DNA of 64,000 nt from Lachnospiraceae bacterium. GTDB taxonomy: Bacteria; Bacillota; Clostridia; Lachnospirales; Lachnospiraceae. The stretch covers positions 1 to 64,000 of the forward strand of contig JAAWBX010000004.1 of NCBI GenBank assembly GCA_022792885.1. Direction: 5' to 3'. Shown here in pieces: positions 7,819 to 15,916 of the stretch. How positions within the stretch are numbered: the stretch's first letter is position 1; each line of letters opens with the position of its first letter. The position numbers were made by a program, and so were the translations under genes. Below the pieces are notes generated by a model. It was not told where the DNA came from. It saw only the letters and a program-made list of their open reading frames with translations, and made no database searches.

Positions 7819-10509
7819 TTATTCCGCCGCAGAAGTCGAAGGCACCACCTGTCCCAGACGATCAGACAATCCGTTCGGTATCGCCGCGCCCCGGTCAACC
7901 GCCGGGCTCCCGATCCCGTGAGCCGCCGCCCACAATACCGTATGAATGTGGCAGGTCCCGTTTCTCAAAGCCTCGGGAAGCGCGTACTCCGTATCATACG
8001 TCGGATCCGGCGACGGCGGATTCAGGAGCATAAACACCCGTTCCTGCCGAAGCCCGTCCGGACAGTAAACCGAAGCCAGTTCTCCGCTCTCCGCGCACAC
8101 GGTTACTTTTACATGGCAATCACAGATCTCCGTAGGCGTCGTCCCCGGCGCATAATACTCCGTCACCACCATACCGGGCCGCTCATCCATCTCGCAGACA
8201 CCGGCAATCGCCAGTTTTCCGCACTTGGCGCAGATCGTAGCTGTCTCCATGCCGACCGGGATCTTGAAGCCCGGATCGCTCATTCCCTCATGAACCCGGG
8301 TCATAATTTTCTTCCAGATCGTCTTCGTGCTGCTGTCATTCTCGGAAATATAATCGTTGACATCATACCCTTCCCAGATTCCCGCCGTATAATAAGGCGT
8401 GTATCCGACAAACCAGAGATCGTTGTTGTCCGTCGTCGTACCGGTCTTGCCGGCCGTCGACATCGTATCCAGCCTTGCTTTTGTACCGGTCGAATAAATC
8501 CCCAGATTAAAATACTGATTCGAATCGCAGGAAGACTGCATGGCGCTGGTGAGAAGATACGCCGTCGTATCCTTCAAAACCGTCGTGCGGGTCTGATTTT
8601 TTGAATTGTCCAGAATGACCCGGCCGGTGTTGTCCAATACCTTCGTATAAAGAATCGGCTCCACATAGGTGCCTCCGTTGGCAATCGCCGCGTAAGCGCC
8701 TGTCAATTCCAGATTGGTAACGCCATATGTCAGGCCGCCCAGCGCCAAGGCCGCGCCGATATCCGTCAGGACGGTTCCGTCCGCCAATGTCTCGCTCTCC
8801 ACCAGTGAAGTAATGCCGAGATCTCTAGCATATTGATAGCCCAGCCTCGGCGACACCGTCTCCATCAGGCACTTCGTCGCCACAATATTCATCGAATAAA
8901 CAATACCCTGACGGATATTCGAATATCCGGTATACATATCCCCCCACCAGTTGCCGAACTCCTTGACGCTCACGGAAAACGGCGCGTCATAATACACGGT
9001 AGACAAGGTATTGCCTCCGGTATCCAACGCCGGGGCAAAAGCCGCGATCACTTTGAAACAGGAACCCGGCTGGCGCAAAGACGACGTCGCCCGACGCAGG
9101 CTCAAACTGCTGGTTTTTTCTCCGCGCCCGTTGCTGATCGCCTTCACCTCGCCGGTGTTCTGATCCATCAAAACAAACGAAACCTGCGGCTGAAGCGTCA
9201 CTTCCAGCACTTCGCCCAGCTCCTTGTCGCCTTCCTGCTTGATCGATTCCTTGAAACTTTGAACCGCCGCGTACACTTCCTCTTCCGTATTAAAAATCAG
9301 CTTTACAGAGGTACCGGTCTGTTCCTGAAGATGCAGTTTTACATGGCCTTCCGAATAATTATCGACCGTCCCGTCCGGATGCTCCAATGAGTAACGGTAA
9401 CTCAGTCCATATTTCAGAATCGGATAATTCTCCGGGTTATTGATCTCCTCATCTACGATCGCCTGTATCGTGGGATCCTGCGTCGCGTAGATCTTCAATC
9501 CGCCGCTGTAAAGCTTGGTTCGGGCCTGCTCCCTGGAATAGCCGGCGTCGTTCACCAGATCGTCCAGAACCTGATCGATCAGCGAATCCACGAAGTAACT
9601 GTAATGGTCGTCCTTCGCCTCCTCGATCACGGTCGCGTTGTGCGCCGCAATTCTCTCGTATACGTCGTCCGCCAGGGCTTCGTCTCTCTCTTCCACACTG
9701 ATATATCCCTGTTCCACCATATAATCCAGAATGATCGCACGGCGCTTCGCATTCTCTTCCGGTTCACGGATCGGATCATACGTAGCCGGGCTGGATGTGG
9801 TAGCCGCAATCACGGCGCCCTCCGACAATGTCAGCTCACCCACCGGTTTCCCGAAATACCGCCTGGAAGCCGCCTGGATTCCCAGAGAATTATTCCCCAG
9901 GTTGATGGTATTCAGATAATTCTCCAGAATCTTCTCCTTCGACATGACCTTAGTCAGTTCGATCGCCAGATACTGCTCCTGAATCTTACGCTCCACTTTC
10001 TCACCGAAACTGGCTTCCATACCCCCGCCGAACACATTGTTCTTGATGAGCTGCTGTGTGATCGTACTGGCGCCGGAGCCAAACTCCTTCTCCCGAAGCC
10101 CGTCGACGAACGCGCGCAGCATCCCCTTCATATCGATGCCGTTATTCGTCCAGAATCTTGCGTCCTCGATCGCGATAAACGCGTTTATCACATGGTCCGG
10201 TATCTCCTCCAAAGCCACCTCTTCCCGATTCGCGCCGGCCATAACCAGCGTCTGAATCTCATTGCCCGACGCGTCATAGATCGTCGTGAAAAAGCCGGAC
10301 GGCGACACATCGATATCTTCGATCGCCGGCACATTGTCCAACATCCCCCGGAACACGCCGAACCCTATACAGGCGCCCACCAGGCCCAGACTCACCAAAC
10401 CGACCAGGAAAAGCTTAAGCACGCTTAAAGCCAGCTTTGTCTTCGTCTTTGGCACGCGGGAATTTACAGATCGCATCTGTTTTCGGATTCCCTTACTTCC
10501 GTAGTTCAT
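7819..10509 (-). CDS. Class A penicillin-binding protein (PBP1A type)
   Basis: 896 residues, with AAGGAGA ahead of the ATG. A short basic N-terminus is followed by one membrane segment (about residues 28-50). The GT51 glycosyltransferase domain has EDARFW (catalytic Glu) near residue 115 and GASTITQQL. The transpeptidase domain has SCFK (SxxK, nucleophile Ser near 481), SMN and KTG (AGKTGTT near 684). A cysteine-containing tail of about 130 residues (CAKCGK, CESG-like) follows; it may be a small metal- or disulfide-bound module. It polymerises and crosslinks peptidoglycan on the outer face of the membrane. It faces away from the yigZ-like gene across a ~160-base intergenic region holding a TATAAT on its strand. 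Confidence 0.93.
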   Translation of the reverse strand: MNYGSKGIRKQMRSVNSRVPKTKTKLALSVLKLFLVGLVSLGLVGACIGFGVFRGMLDNVPAIEDIDVSPSGFFTTIYDASGNEIQTLVMAGANREEVALEEIPDHVINAFIAIEDARFWTNNGIDMKGMLRAFVDGLREKEFGSGASTITQQLIKNNVFGGGMEASFGEKVERKIQEQYLAIELTKVMSKEKILENYLNTINLGNNSLGIQAASRRYFGKPVGELTLSEGAVIAATTSSPATYDPIREPEENAKRRAIILDYMVEQGYISVEERDEALADDVYERIAAHNATVIEEAKDDHYSYFVDSLIDQVLDDLVNDAGYSREQARTKLYSGGLKIYATQDPTIQAIVDEEINNPENYPILKYGLSYRYSLEHPDGTVDNYSEGHVKLHLQEQTGTSVKLIFNTEEEVYAAVQSFKESIKQEGDKELGEVLEVTLQPQVSFVLMDQNTGEVKAISNGRGEKTSSLSLRRATSSLRQPGSCFKVIAAFAPALDTGGNTLSTVYYDAPFSVSVKEFGNWWGDMYTGYSNIRQGIVYSMNIVATKCLMETVSPRLGYQYARDLGITSLVESETLADGTVLTDIGAALALGGLTYGVTNLELTGAYAAIANGGTYVEPILYTKVLDNTGRVILDNSKNQTRTTVLKDTTAYLLTSAMQSSCDSNQYFNLGIYSTGTKARLDTMSTAGKTGTTTDNNDLWFVGYTPYYTAGIWEGYDVNDYISENDSSTKTIWKKIMTRVHEGMSDPGFKIPVGMETATICAKCGKLAIAGVCEMDERPGMVVTEYYAPGTTPTEICDCHVKVTVCAESGELASVYCPDGLRQERVFMLLNPPSPDPTYDTEYALPEALRNGTCHIHTVLWAAAHGIGSPAVDRGAAIPNGLSDRLGQVVPSTSAAE

Positions 10510-10667
10510 ATCTGTCTCCTTAATATTATAAAAAATTATCCTTCTCTCCGCCTTTGCTCTCCGGCTATTATACCAAATATATACAAAGAAAGAAAGCTTT
10601 TTTGCGGGTTTCCCCGTTGCACCCGCTTTAAAACTATATTAAAATGGAACCGTTCAGGAGGAGGAAT

Positions 10668-11330
10668 ATGGAAATGATCGACCACTATCGCACGGTTTAT
10701 ACCGGCGGCACCGGAGAAATCATCGAAAAAAAATCCCGTTTTATCGCGGATATCGAACCGGTTTCCACCGAAGAAGAGGCCCTTGCTTTTATTGAAAAAA
10801 AGAGGAAACAATACTGGGATGCCAGGCATCACTGCTTCGCCTATATCGTGGGCGACAACCATGCCGTCATGCGCTGCAGCGACGACGGGGAACCGGCCCA
10901 GACGGCCGGCCGGCCGATGCTCGACGTCCTTCTGAAACAGGAGCTGACGAACGTCTGCGCCGTTGTCACCCGCTATTTCGGGGGCACCCTCCTAGGTACC
11001 GGCGGCCTGGTCCGCGCCTATAGCGGCGCCGTCGCCGAAGGCCTGAAGCATACCGTTCTCATCGAAAAAAAACGGGCCCGAATCATGGAGCTTACCTGCG
11101 ATTACAACAGCCTGGGGAAACTCCAGTATCTGTTCGCCCAGATGGAACTTTCACTCCTGTCCAGCGAATACACGGATACGGTGCTTCTCCGCGTCCTCGT
11201 ACCGGCAGAATTATCGGCCCTCTTTCTTTCCCGAGTCACGGAAGCCGTCAGCGGACGCTTCCTTCCAAAAGCCGGGGAAGAGGTTTATTACGCCCTCGCC
11301 GGCAAAGAAGTCCTTCTTTTTGAAAATTAA
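10668..11330 (+). CDS. YigZ/IMPACT family protein
   Basis: 220 residues. The ATG at 10668 directly follows AGGAGGAGGAAT; an upstream in-frame ATG at 10644 lacks a site. The N-terminal IMPACT domain is clear: KKSRFIA at the start, DARHHCFAY, DDGEPAQTAGRP and TRYFGGTLLGTGGLVRAY. The C-terminal part is the small ferredoxin-like DUF1949 domain. Family members are conserved cytosolic proteins thought to contact nucleic acid or the ribosome; the exact role is not settled. It is a single-gene unit closed by a good terminator, divergent from the penicillin-binding protein gene. Confidence 0.9.
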   Translation: MEMIDHYRTVYTGGTGEIIEKKSRFIADIEPVSTEEEALAFIEKKRKQYWDARHHCFAYIVGDNHAVMRCSDDGEPAQTAGRPMLDVLLKQELTNVCAVVTRYFGGTLLGTGGLVRAYSGAVAEGLKHTVLIEKKRARIMELTCDYNSLGKLQYLFAQMELSLLSSEYTDTVLLRVLVPAELSALFLSRVTEAVSGRFLPKAGEEVYYALAGKEVLLFEN

Positions 11331-11354
11331 CGCGCCGTTCACAAAAATACAAAA

Positions 11355-11386
11355 GGCCCGCCACAGATCCTGCGGCGGGTCTTTTT
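11355..11386 (+). terminator. Intrinsic terminator after yigZ-like gene
   Basis: GC-rich stem (GGCCCGCCACAG pairing with CTGCGGCGGGTC, one mismatch) with a very short loop, followed by CTTTTTG. It lies 25 bases after the stop codon. Confidence 0.85.
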
Positions 11387-11508
11387 GAAAAAGGATATCC
11401 TCTTTCCTCTATATAAAAGACAGGCTCCGGCCGTATACGCCTGTTTTCCGGGCTCGTGAAACCGAAGTTCTGTCTGATATAGCTTCCGTATACACGGCGC
11501 AGACGCAG

Positions 11509-11868
11509 TCACCCGGCCTTCATCTTGGGATTAAAAATCAAAGACGCGAGATAGCCCATAACCAGAGCTCCCGAAATCCCGGCCGCCCCGGCTTTTAAGC
11601 CGCCTTTAAACAAGCCCAGAAATCCTTCCGCATCCACCGCTTCTTTTACGCCCTTCCATAATAAATTCCCGAAACCGGTAAGAGGGACCGAAGCGCCGGA
11701 ACCGGCCCATTTCGCAAACGGTCCGTACAGCCCGATCGCACCCAGAATGCTTCCCAGACATACAAGCCCTACCATCACGCGCCCCGGCATCAATTTTGTT
11801 TTGTCCATTACAATCTGAGACAACGCGCAGATCGCTCCGCCGATCAAAAATGCTTTCAGGTATTCCAT
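11509..11868 (-). CDS. spoVAE: Stage V sporulation protein AE
   Basis: 119 residues, almost wholly hydrophobic, with about three to four membrane helices and many glycines. The pattern around GFGNLLWKGVKEA resembles the GFANSVAAPAIEY stretch of SpoVAC elsewhere in this window, as expected because SpoVAC and SpoVAE are related small membrane proteins. SpoVA proteins form the channel that takes dipicolinic acid into the forespore and releases it during germination. The gene starts 6 bases after spoVAD and the two are cotranscribed. It is separated from spoVAA-AB-AC by about 3 kb. Confidence 0.9.
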   Translation of the reverse strand: MEYLKAFLIGGAICALSQIVMDKTKLMPGRVMVGLVCLGSILGAIGLYGPFAKWAGSGASVPLTGFGNLLWKGVKEAVDAEGFLGLFKGGLKAGAAGISGALVMGYLASLIFNPKMKAG

Positions 11869-11874
11869 CCGCCT

Positions 11875-12891
11875 CTACCCTTCCTTTCCGATATGCTCGA
11901 TCACCACACCGTGAGCGATCCCCGGCACACTCTGCCCCTCATTGAAACTGGTTGAGGACAGCAGCGCGCCCGTCGGAACAAATAACACCCGTTTCCATTC
12001 ACCGGACTGAATTTTGGGAAGGATATAGGCGCTCAAAACGGTCGCGCTGCATCCGCAGCCGCTTCCGCCCGCGTGGGTATCCTGCTCCTCCTCGTCAAAA
12101 ATCCGAATCCCGCAATCCGTATGGCGCCCGGTCAGGTCGGCTCCTTTGCTCTTTGTAAAATCCATCAGGATCTGCCTGCCCACCTGCCCCAGATCCCCCG
12201 TTATAATCTGGTCGTAATCCTCCGGCGTACGCTCGAAATCCCGCAAATTCTGCAAAATCAAATCCGTAGCCGCCGGCGCCATACAAGCCCCCATATTCAT
12301 GGAATCCTTCAGCCCCATATCCACGATCTTTCCGACGGTAACGCCCGTTATTTTCGCAATCTCTCCCTGGCATCCCAGAATCACGGCCCCGCAGCCGGTA
12401 ACGGTCCAGGTCGCGGAATAAGGACGCTGGTTTCCGTACTCCAGCGGAAAACGAAACTGTTTTTCCGCGCTTGCAAAATGGCTGGACGCCATGGACAACA
12501 CCTGGTCGGCATAGCCGGCCGCCACGGTCATGGCTCCCAGACACAGAGCTTCTCCCATCGTGGAGCAAGCGCCGTACAGGCCGAACAAAGGGATTTCCAA
12601 ATCCACGGTCCCAAACGAAGTTGCGATCAACTGTCCCAGAAGGTCGCCGGAAAACATGTAGCGTATCTGTTTCCGGCTGGTCCCGGCTTTTTCGATCACC
12701 AGGTCCGCCGTTTTTTTCTGCAACGCGCTCTCCGCTTCTTCCCAGTTTTTGCATCCGAGCATAGGATCGGTTTCCACCCGGTCAAAAAACGGTCCCAAAG
12801 GCCCCTGCCCTTCCTTTTCGCCGACAATCGACGCCGCCCCGCATATCCTGGGCGGCGTCTCAAATTCAATGCTTGCTTTCCCTTTCTGCAT
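11875..12891 (-). CDS. spoVAD: Stage V sporulation protein AD
   Basis: 338 residues with AGGAGG before the ATG. The sequence has a thiolase/KAS-III-like fold: GACSTMGEA in the place of the active-cysteine loop, then GGSGCGCSA near residue 280. SpoVAD is the soluble dipicolinate-binding partner of the SpoVA membrane channel and acts on the spore inner membrane. It is followed directly by spoVAE. The usual upstream neighbour spoVAC is about 3 kb away on the same strand, beyond nth and a ParA module, so the operon is interrupted. The 152 bases between nth and spoVAD contain a terminator, so spoVAD-AE probably has its own forespore promoter, which I could not pinpoint. Confidence 0.93.
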   Translation of the reverse strand: MQKGKASIEFETPPRICGAASIVGEKEGQGPLGPFFDRVETDPMLGCKNWEEAESALQKKTADLVIEKAGTSRKQIRYMFSGDLLGQLIATSFGTVDLEIPLFGLYGACSTMGEALCLGAMTVAAGYADQVLSMASSHFASAEKQFRFPLEYGNQRPYSATWTVTGCGAVILGCQGEIAKITGVTVGKIVDMGLKDSMNMGACMAPAATDLILQNLRDFERTPEDYDQIITGDLGQVGRQILMDFTKSKGADLTGRHTDCGIRIFDEEEQDTHAGGSGCGCSATVLSAYILPKIQSGEWKRVLFVPTGALLSSTSFNEGQSVPGIAHGVVIEHIGKEG

Positions 12892-12958
12892 TCCGTGCCT
12901 CCTGACTCTTCCAAACTGTTAAAAACAGCTTGCCCCGTTTCCGATTTTTTATGCATAG

Positions 12959-12978
12959 AAAAAGACACCGGTCTTTTT
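12959..12978 (-). terminator. Intrinsic terminator downstream of nth
   Basis: AAAAAGAC and GTCTTTTT form a perfect 8-bp stem with a 4-base loop; on the minus strand the stem runs into a T tract. It separates nth from spoVAD. Confidence 0.65.
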
Positions 12979-13043
12979 GGCCGATGCCTTTGCAAAAACG
13001 CTTCTTTCGTCCCGGACCGAAAACAAAAAAGTTCGCACCATAT

Positions 13044-13751
13044 TCACTCCGATATCTTTTCCCCCTCCACTCCGTTTCTCTCACAAATATCGGCCAAACA
13101 GCACCGATCGCAAAAGGGCTTTGTCCGGGCCGTACAGATATCCCGCCCGTGATACACCAGACGGTGACAGAAGTCGCTCCCTTCCTCCGGCGGAATCAGC
13201 TTCCACAAAGCCATTTCCACCTTCTTCGGATCCTTTAAATCGTGTACCAGGCCAATCCGGTTCGACAAACGGATGCAGTGCGTATCCGTCACGATCGCCG
13301 GCTTGCCAAAGACATCCCCCATGATCAGATTCGCGCTTTTGCGCCCTACGCCGGGCAGTTTCAGCAAAGCCGCAAAATCATCCGGCACTTTCCCGCCGTA
13401 CTCTTCCCACAATATCTTCATGCAGGCGCTGATATCCCGGGCTTTGCTGTGCCCCAGACCGCAGGGTTTTACAATCCGCTCAATATCCGTCACATCCGCC
13501 TCCGCCAGCGCCTGCACACCCGGATATTTTGCGAACAAATCCTCCACCACGATATTCACCCGCGCGTCGGTACACTGCGCCGCCAGCCGCACGCTGACCA
13601 GCAATTTCCACGCCTCGTCATAATCCAGAGTACAGCCCGCCTCCGGATAAGCCTCCCTCAGCCGCCGGATCGCTTCCCCGGCCCGTTCTTCTTGTGTCAT
13701 CGCTTTTCCCAGGCGTAATTGCGCCTGTTCCTCCTTTGTTTTTATACCCAA
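13044..13751 (-). CDS. nth: Endonuclease III (DNA glycosylase/AP lyase)
   Basis: 235 residues from a TTG start at 13751 that has GAGG nine bases upstream; an ATG at 13700 is the alternative and gives a more usual length. The helix-hairpin-helix is LPGVGRKSA with the catalytic lysine, and the catalytic aspartate lies in TDTHCIR. The C-terminal 4Fe-4S cysteines are spaced C-x7-C-x2-C-x5-C; most family members have six residues in the first gap. The enzyme removes oxidised pyrimidines and nicks the strand. It begins only about 12 bases after the last gene of the ParA/DUF3990 module, so it may be read from that module's promoter. Its position between spoVAC and spoVAD is unusual. Confidence 0.93.
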   Translation of the reverse strand: MGIKTKEEQAQLRLGKAMTQEERAGEAIRRLREAYPEAGCTLDYDEAWKLLVSVRLAAQCTDARVNIVVEDLFAKYPGVQALAEADVTDIERIVKPCGLGHSKARDISACMKILWEEYGGKVPDDFAALLKLPGVGRKSANLIMGDVFGKPAIVTDTHCIRLSNRIGLVHDLKDPKKVEMALWKLIPPEEGSDFCHRLVYHGRDICTARTKPFCDRCCLADICERNGVEGEKISE

Positions 13752-13762
13752 AAAAATATCCT

Positions 13763-14233
13763 CTAAAACCCTCCTGCATAATAGGCGCGCGCAATCACAT
13801 AAGAAGGCTCATAATAGGCACTGCAATTATAATTATCTATCACATCACATATCTCATGGTTATAAACCCGGATAATTCCTTCCACATAATCCTCATTCGG
13901 CAAAGCCGTATCGCAAATTAATCTTTGATAAACTTTCCCCGTCTGTATAGCGGTAGGAGCTTGCGCAACCAACTCTCTGTCTACATCCATGATATCGAAT
14001 TTTCCGTTTGCAAGATGATACTCCTTAATCCATTCTTCCTCTACATCCAACGGATTTTGTGCATGAAGCACGTTTGCAACACTGATCAAATGATATATTT
14101 TTTCTTTACCAATCTTATTCACAACATACCGATTTCTTTGATGCAGCCTTCTTGCCACGCGTTCAATCATATAACAAATAAAAAACAAATCATTAACCTT
14201 AATATCCTCCCCGGCAAAATACAGATTTTTCAT
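13763..14233 (-). CDS. Conserved protein of unknown function, DUF3990-associated
   Basis: 156 residues; its ATG overlaps the stop of the preceding frame by the ATGA-type arrangement, indicating translational coupling. It begins with a short YFAGEDIKVNDLFFICY segment followed by a predicted helical domain (IERVARRLHQ, HLISVANVLHAQNP). From memory, proteins of this look accompany DUF3990 genes in Firmicutes and could be antitoxin-like or adaptor proteins; this is inference. No catalytic motif or membrane segment is visible. Base composition is AT-rich like the rest of the module and unlike the flanking sporulation genes. Confidence 0.6.
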   Translation of the reverse strand: MKNLYFAGEDIKVNDLFFICYMIERVARRLHQRNRYVVNKIGKEKIYHLISVANVLHAQNPLDVEEEWIKEYHLANGKFDIMDVDRELVAQAPTAIQTGKVYQRLICDTALPNEDYVEGIIRVYNHEICDVIDNYNCSAYYEPSYVIARAYYAGGF

Positions 14234-14614
14234 ACTCTTACACTTCCCTCATAACATAAAGTTTTCAAGGCGGTTTCTGTACAGAAAACAATTTGATGTG
14301 TCGGATATTTAAATTTTACCAACTCCCAAAATGCGGCTCTGGAAATGTTACCACTCATAAAATCCTCTACATAATCCCATATCTGATCGTCCGCCATCGG
14401 TCCCTCCACAATATCGTAAGAATGCTCGATTCCTCTTCTGCAATTAACAACAAACTGCAACCATTCTTCCGTCATTTTTTCAAAAGTACAAGTTCTCAGA
14501 AGACCATTTTGTACAATAAAACCCATATCCAAAATCTTTATAATGACCGTTTATTATGATTCGAGGTTTTTCCACAACTGCATTACTTCCATGATAAATC
14601 AGATTTTCGCCCAT
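14230..14614 (-). pseudogene. DUF3990-type (ADP-ribosyltransferase-like) gene, internally deleted
   Basis: An ATG at 14614 with AAGGAT upstream opens a frame beginning MGENLIYHGSNAVVEKP, then KDFGYGFYCTK, which is the N-terminal signature of DUF3990 proteins (an ADP-ribosyltransferase-like fold). That frame stops after about 44 codons. The second frame, open from 14532 to 14230, then supplies the C-terminal part (KMTEEWLQFV, YDIVEGPMADD, HQIVFCTE). About 35-45 residues of the middle are missing compared with the usual family layout, so a frame-changing internal deletion is likely. It starts 18 bases after the ParA stop and overlaps the next gene. A separate 100-residue product from 14532 is possible, but without the N-terminal half it would not be an active enzyme. 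Confidence 0.65.
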
Positions 14615-14632
14615 ACGCCTTATCCTTTTAAC

Positions 14633-15664
14633 CTATAAATCCTGTTTCAGCCGAAATACGACTTTCTCAATATCATCAATACAATGTTGTCTGTAATCCT
14701 CCTTCACCGCAACCCTTTTTCCTATCAGATCCAATCTTCCGGATCTCAACATCTGAAACGGACATCCGCGCGCCACCGAAACCACTCCCGTTGTCTGAAA
14801 ATCTCTTATATCTATTATACCGTTTTCCAATGATGAAAACGAAAAAATCGAAGGATACGTTTCCATTAAAGAGCAGATGTCTCTGTCGATTGTACTTAGA
14901 ACAACCGCATATGCAGAAGCAGCTCCCATATATTGCGTTAAACGATTTTTTAACACCATATAAATCCGGGGCAACGGCATATTCACTTCTTTTAACTTTT
15001 CGGCAAATGCATATTTACTATAAATCTCCGAGGGTAATTTTAATCCATAGATTAAAGAAAACGCATTTTGAATGGCTCTTCTTGACGAATCATCTGCCAT
15101 AACAGGCAATATTACTTTTGTTGACGCCGCAATCGCCATTTGCGTATAAATTGAAAAACTGGGATTCGCATCCAAAAATACAATATCATATTCCTTTTCA
15201 ATTATTTTTATAAAATCATTTAACCAATTTATCACCGCTATCCATGGATTGGTTCCCGGAATCTGATTGTTTGCCAATGTGGACATCGCATTAGACTGCA
15301 ACTCTAACATGGCATCCCCACAAAGCAAGTCCACGTTATCCGCTATGTATGAATTATACTGTCCCGGATTGGTCAAATAGTCTTTCGGATTAAAAACCGG
15401 CACACTATACGGCGATGGCAACCGCATCTGAAAATATCCGCCTATCGTTGCCCTGGGATTTGCCCCCTGACGCATTAGCAAAATCTTACTTCCCTCCTGA
15501 TTTAAGCCTCCCAATAAAAGTTCTGACAAATTTGCCTGCGGACAGACATCTATGGCCAAAATTCTTTTATATTTATTCTGACGCGCATATTCGCTGATCA
15601 CCTGGAAAGCCAACGTTGTCTTCCCTGTCCCTCCCTTATTATTCCAAAAAATAATCCTCTCCAT
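14633..15664 (-). CDS. ParA/MinD-family AAA ATPase (accessory, not chromosomal Soj)
   Basis: 343 residues from the ATG at 15664, which has AAGGAG ten bases upstream. The deviant Walker A is KGGTGKTT (residues about 10-17). The next strand, ILAIDVCPQANLS, corresponds to the Walker A' region, and VFLDANPS is the Walker B-like strand. The C-terminal part (about 200-343) is divergent and lacks an obvious ParB-contact element. No parB-like gene is adjacent; instead it heads an operon with a DUF3990 relic and its partner. ParA-type ATPases position DNA or protein cargo, and stand-alone versions occur in plasmids, integrative elements and some defence or toxin cassettes. Low GC and placement inside the spoVA cluster suggest horizontal acquisition. 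Confidence 0.8.
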   Translation of the reverse strand: MERIIFWNNKGGTGKTTLAFQVISEYARQNKYKRILAIDVCPQANLSELLLGGLNQEGSKILLMRQGANPRATIGGYFQMRLPSPYSVPVFNPKDYLTNPGQYNSYIADNVDLLCGDAMLELQSNAMSTLANNQIPGTNPWIAVINWLNDFIKIIEKEYDIVFLDANPSFSIYTQMAIAASTKVILPVMADDSSRRAIQNAFSLIYGLKLPSEIYSKYAFAEKLKEVNMPLPRIYMVLKNRLTQYMGAASAYAVVLSTIDRDICSLMETYPSIFSFSSLENGIIDIRDFQTTGVVSVARGCPFQMLRSGRLDLIGKRVAVKEDYRQHCIDDIEKVVFRLKQDL

Positions 15665-15695
15665 TTTTACCAAGCTCCTTTTTTATTCTATTGTC

Positions 15696-15724
15696 ATTTT
15701 ACTTCCATATTTATCCATTGTCAA
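15696..15724 (-). promoter_or_regulatory. Consensus promoter of the ParA module
   Basis: On the minus strand TTGACA (15719-15724), a 17-base spacer and TAAAAT (15696-15701), about 30 bases ahead of the ParA start codon. Confidence 0.7.
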
Positions 15725-15738
15725 GTACATTTTTGTAC
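15725..15738. promoter_or_regulatory. Candidate operator abutting the ParA -35 box
   Basis: GTACA-4 bases-TGTAC inverted repeat starting one base upstream of the -35 hexamer. It is well placed for autoregulation; the binding protein is unknown. Confidence 0.4.
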
Positions 15739-15797
15739 ATTAACAGGTATTTATTTGCCATAAATCAAACCTATCTTTGACATATCAAAATATAATA

Positions 15798-15848
15798 CCG
15801 TCGCTTGACAAGAGCACGCACGCCGTGTGTGTTCTTGTCAAGCGACGG
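15798..15848. repeat. 51-bp near-perfect inverted repeat at the module edge
   Basis: Two 23-base arms (starting CCGTCGCTTGACAAGA) with two non-Watson-Crick positions and a 5-base loop. On the minus strand it is followed by an AT-rich but not T-only stretch, so it may be a strong terminator, a recombination or attachment remnant, or a ParA-linked centromere-like site. It lies between the spoVAC terminator and the ParA promoter. Confidence 0.75.
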
Positions 15849-15851
15849 TAA

Positions 15852-15889
15852 AAGCAGGATAATGAATCCAATCATCCATCACCCTGCTT
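15852..15889 (-). terminator. Probable terminator downstream of spoVAC
   Basis: AAGCAGG/CCTGCTT stem on the minus strand with a long loop and a short TTTTA tail, 28 bases past the spoVAC stop. Confidence 0.45.
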
Positions 15890-15916
15890 ATAAAATCGAC
15901 ATATATTGCTCTCCGC

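Noticed and set aside
3017-10428. Many plus-strand frames of 150-350 residues across the giant gene and PBP
   Set aside because: Basic, low-complexity translations typical of the antisense of GC-rich genes; real genes on the minus strand have domains and start sites.
10548-10620. Promoter for the penicillin-binding protein
   Set aside because: A TATAAT is present on the minus strand at about 10566-10571 but no convincing -35 box at the right distance, so it is not listed as a feature.
12073-13152. 359-residue plus-strand frame across spoVAD
   Set aside because: Antisense of spoVAD; no motif and no ribosome-binding site.
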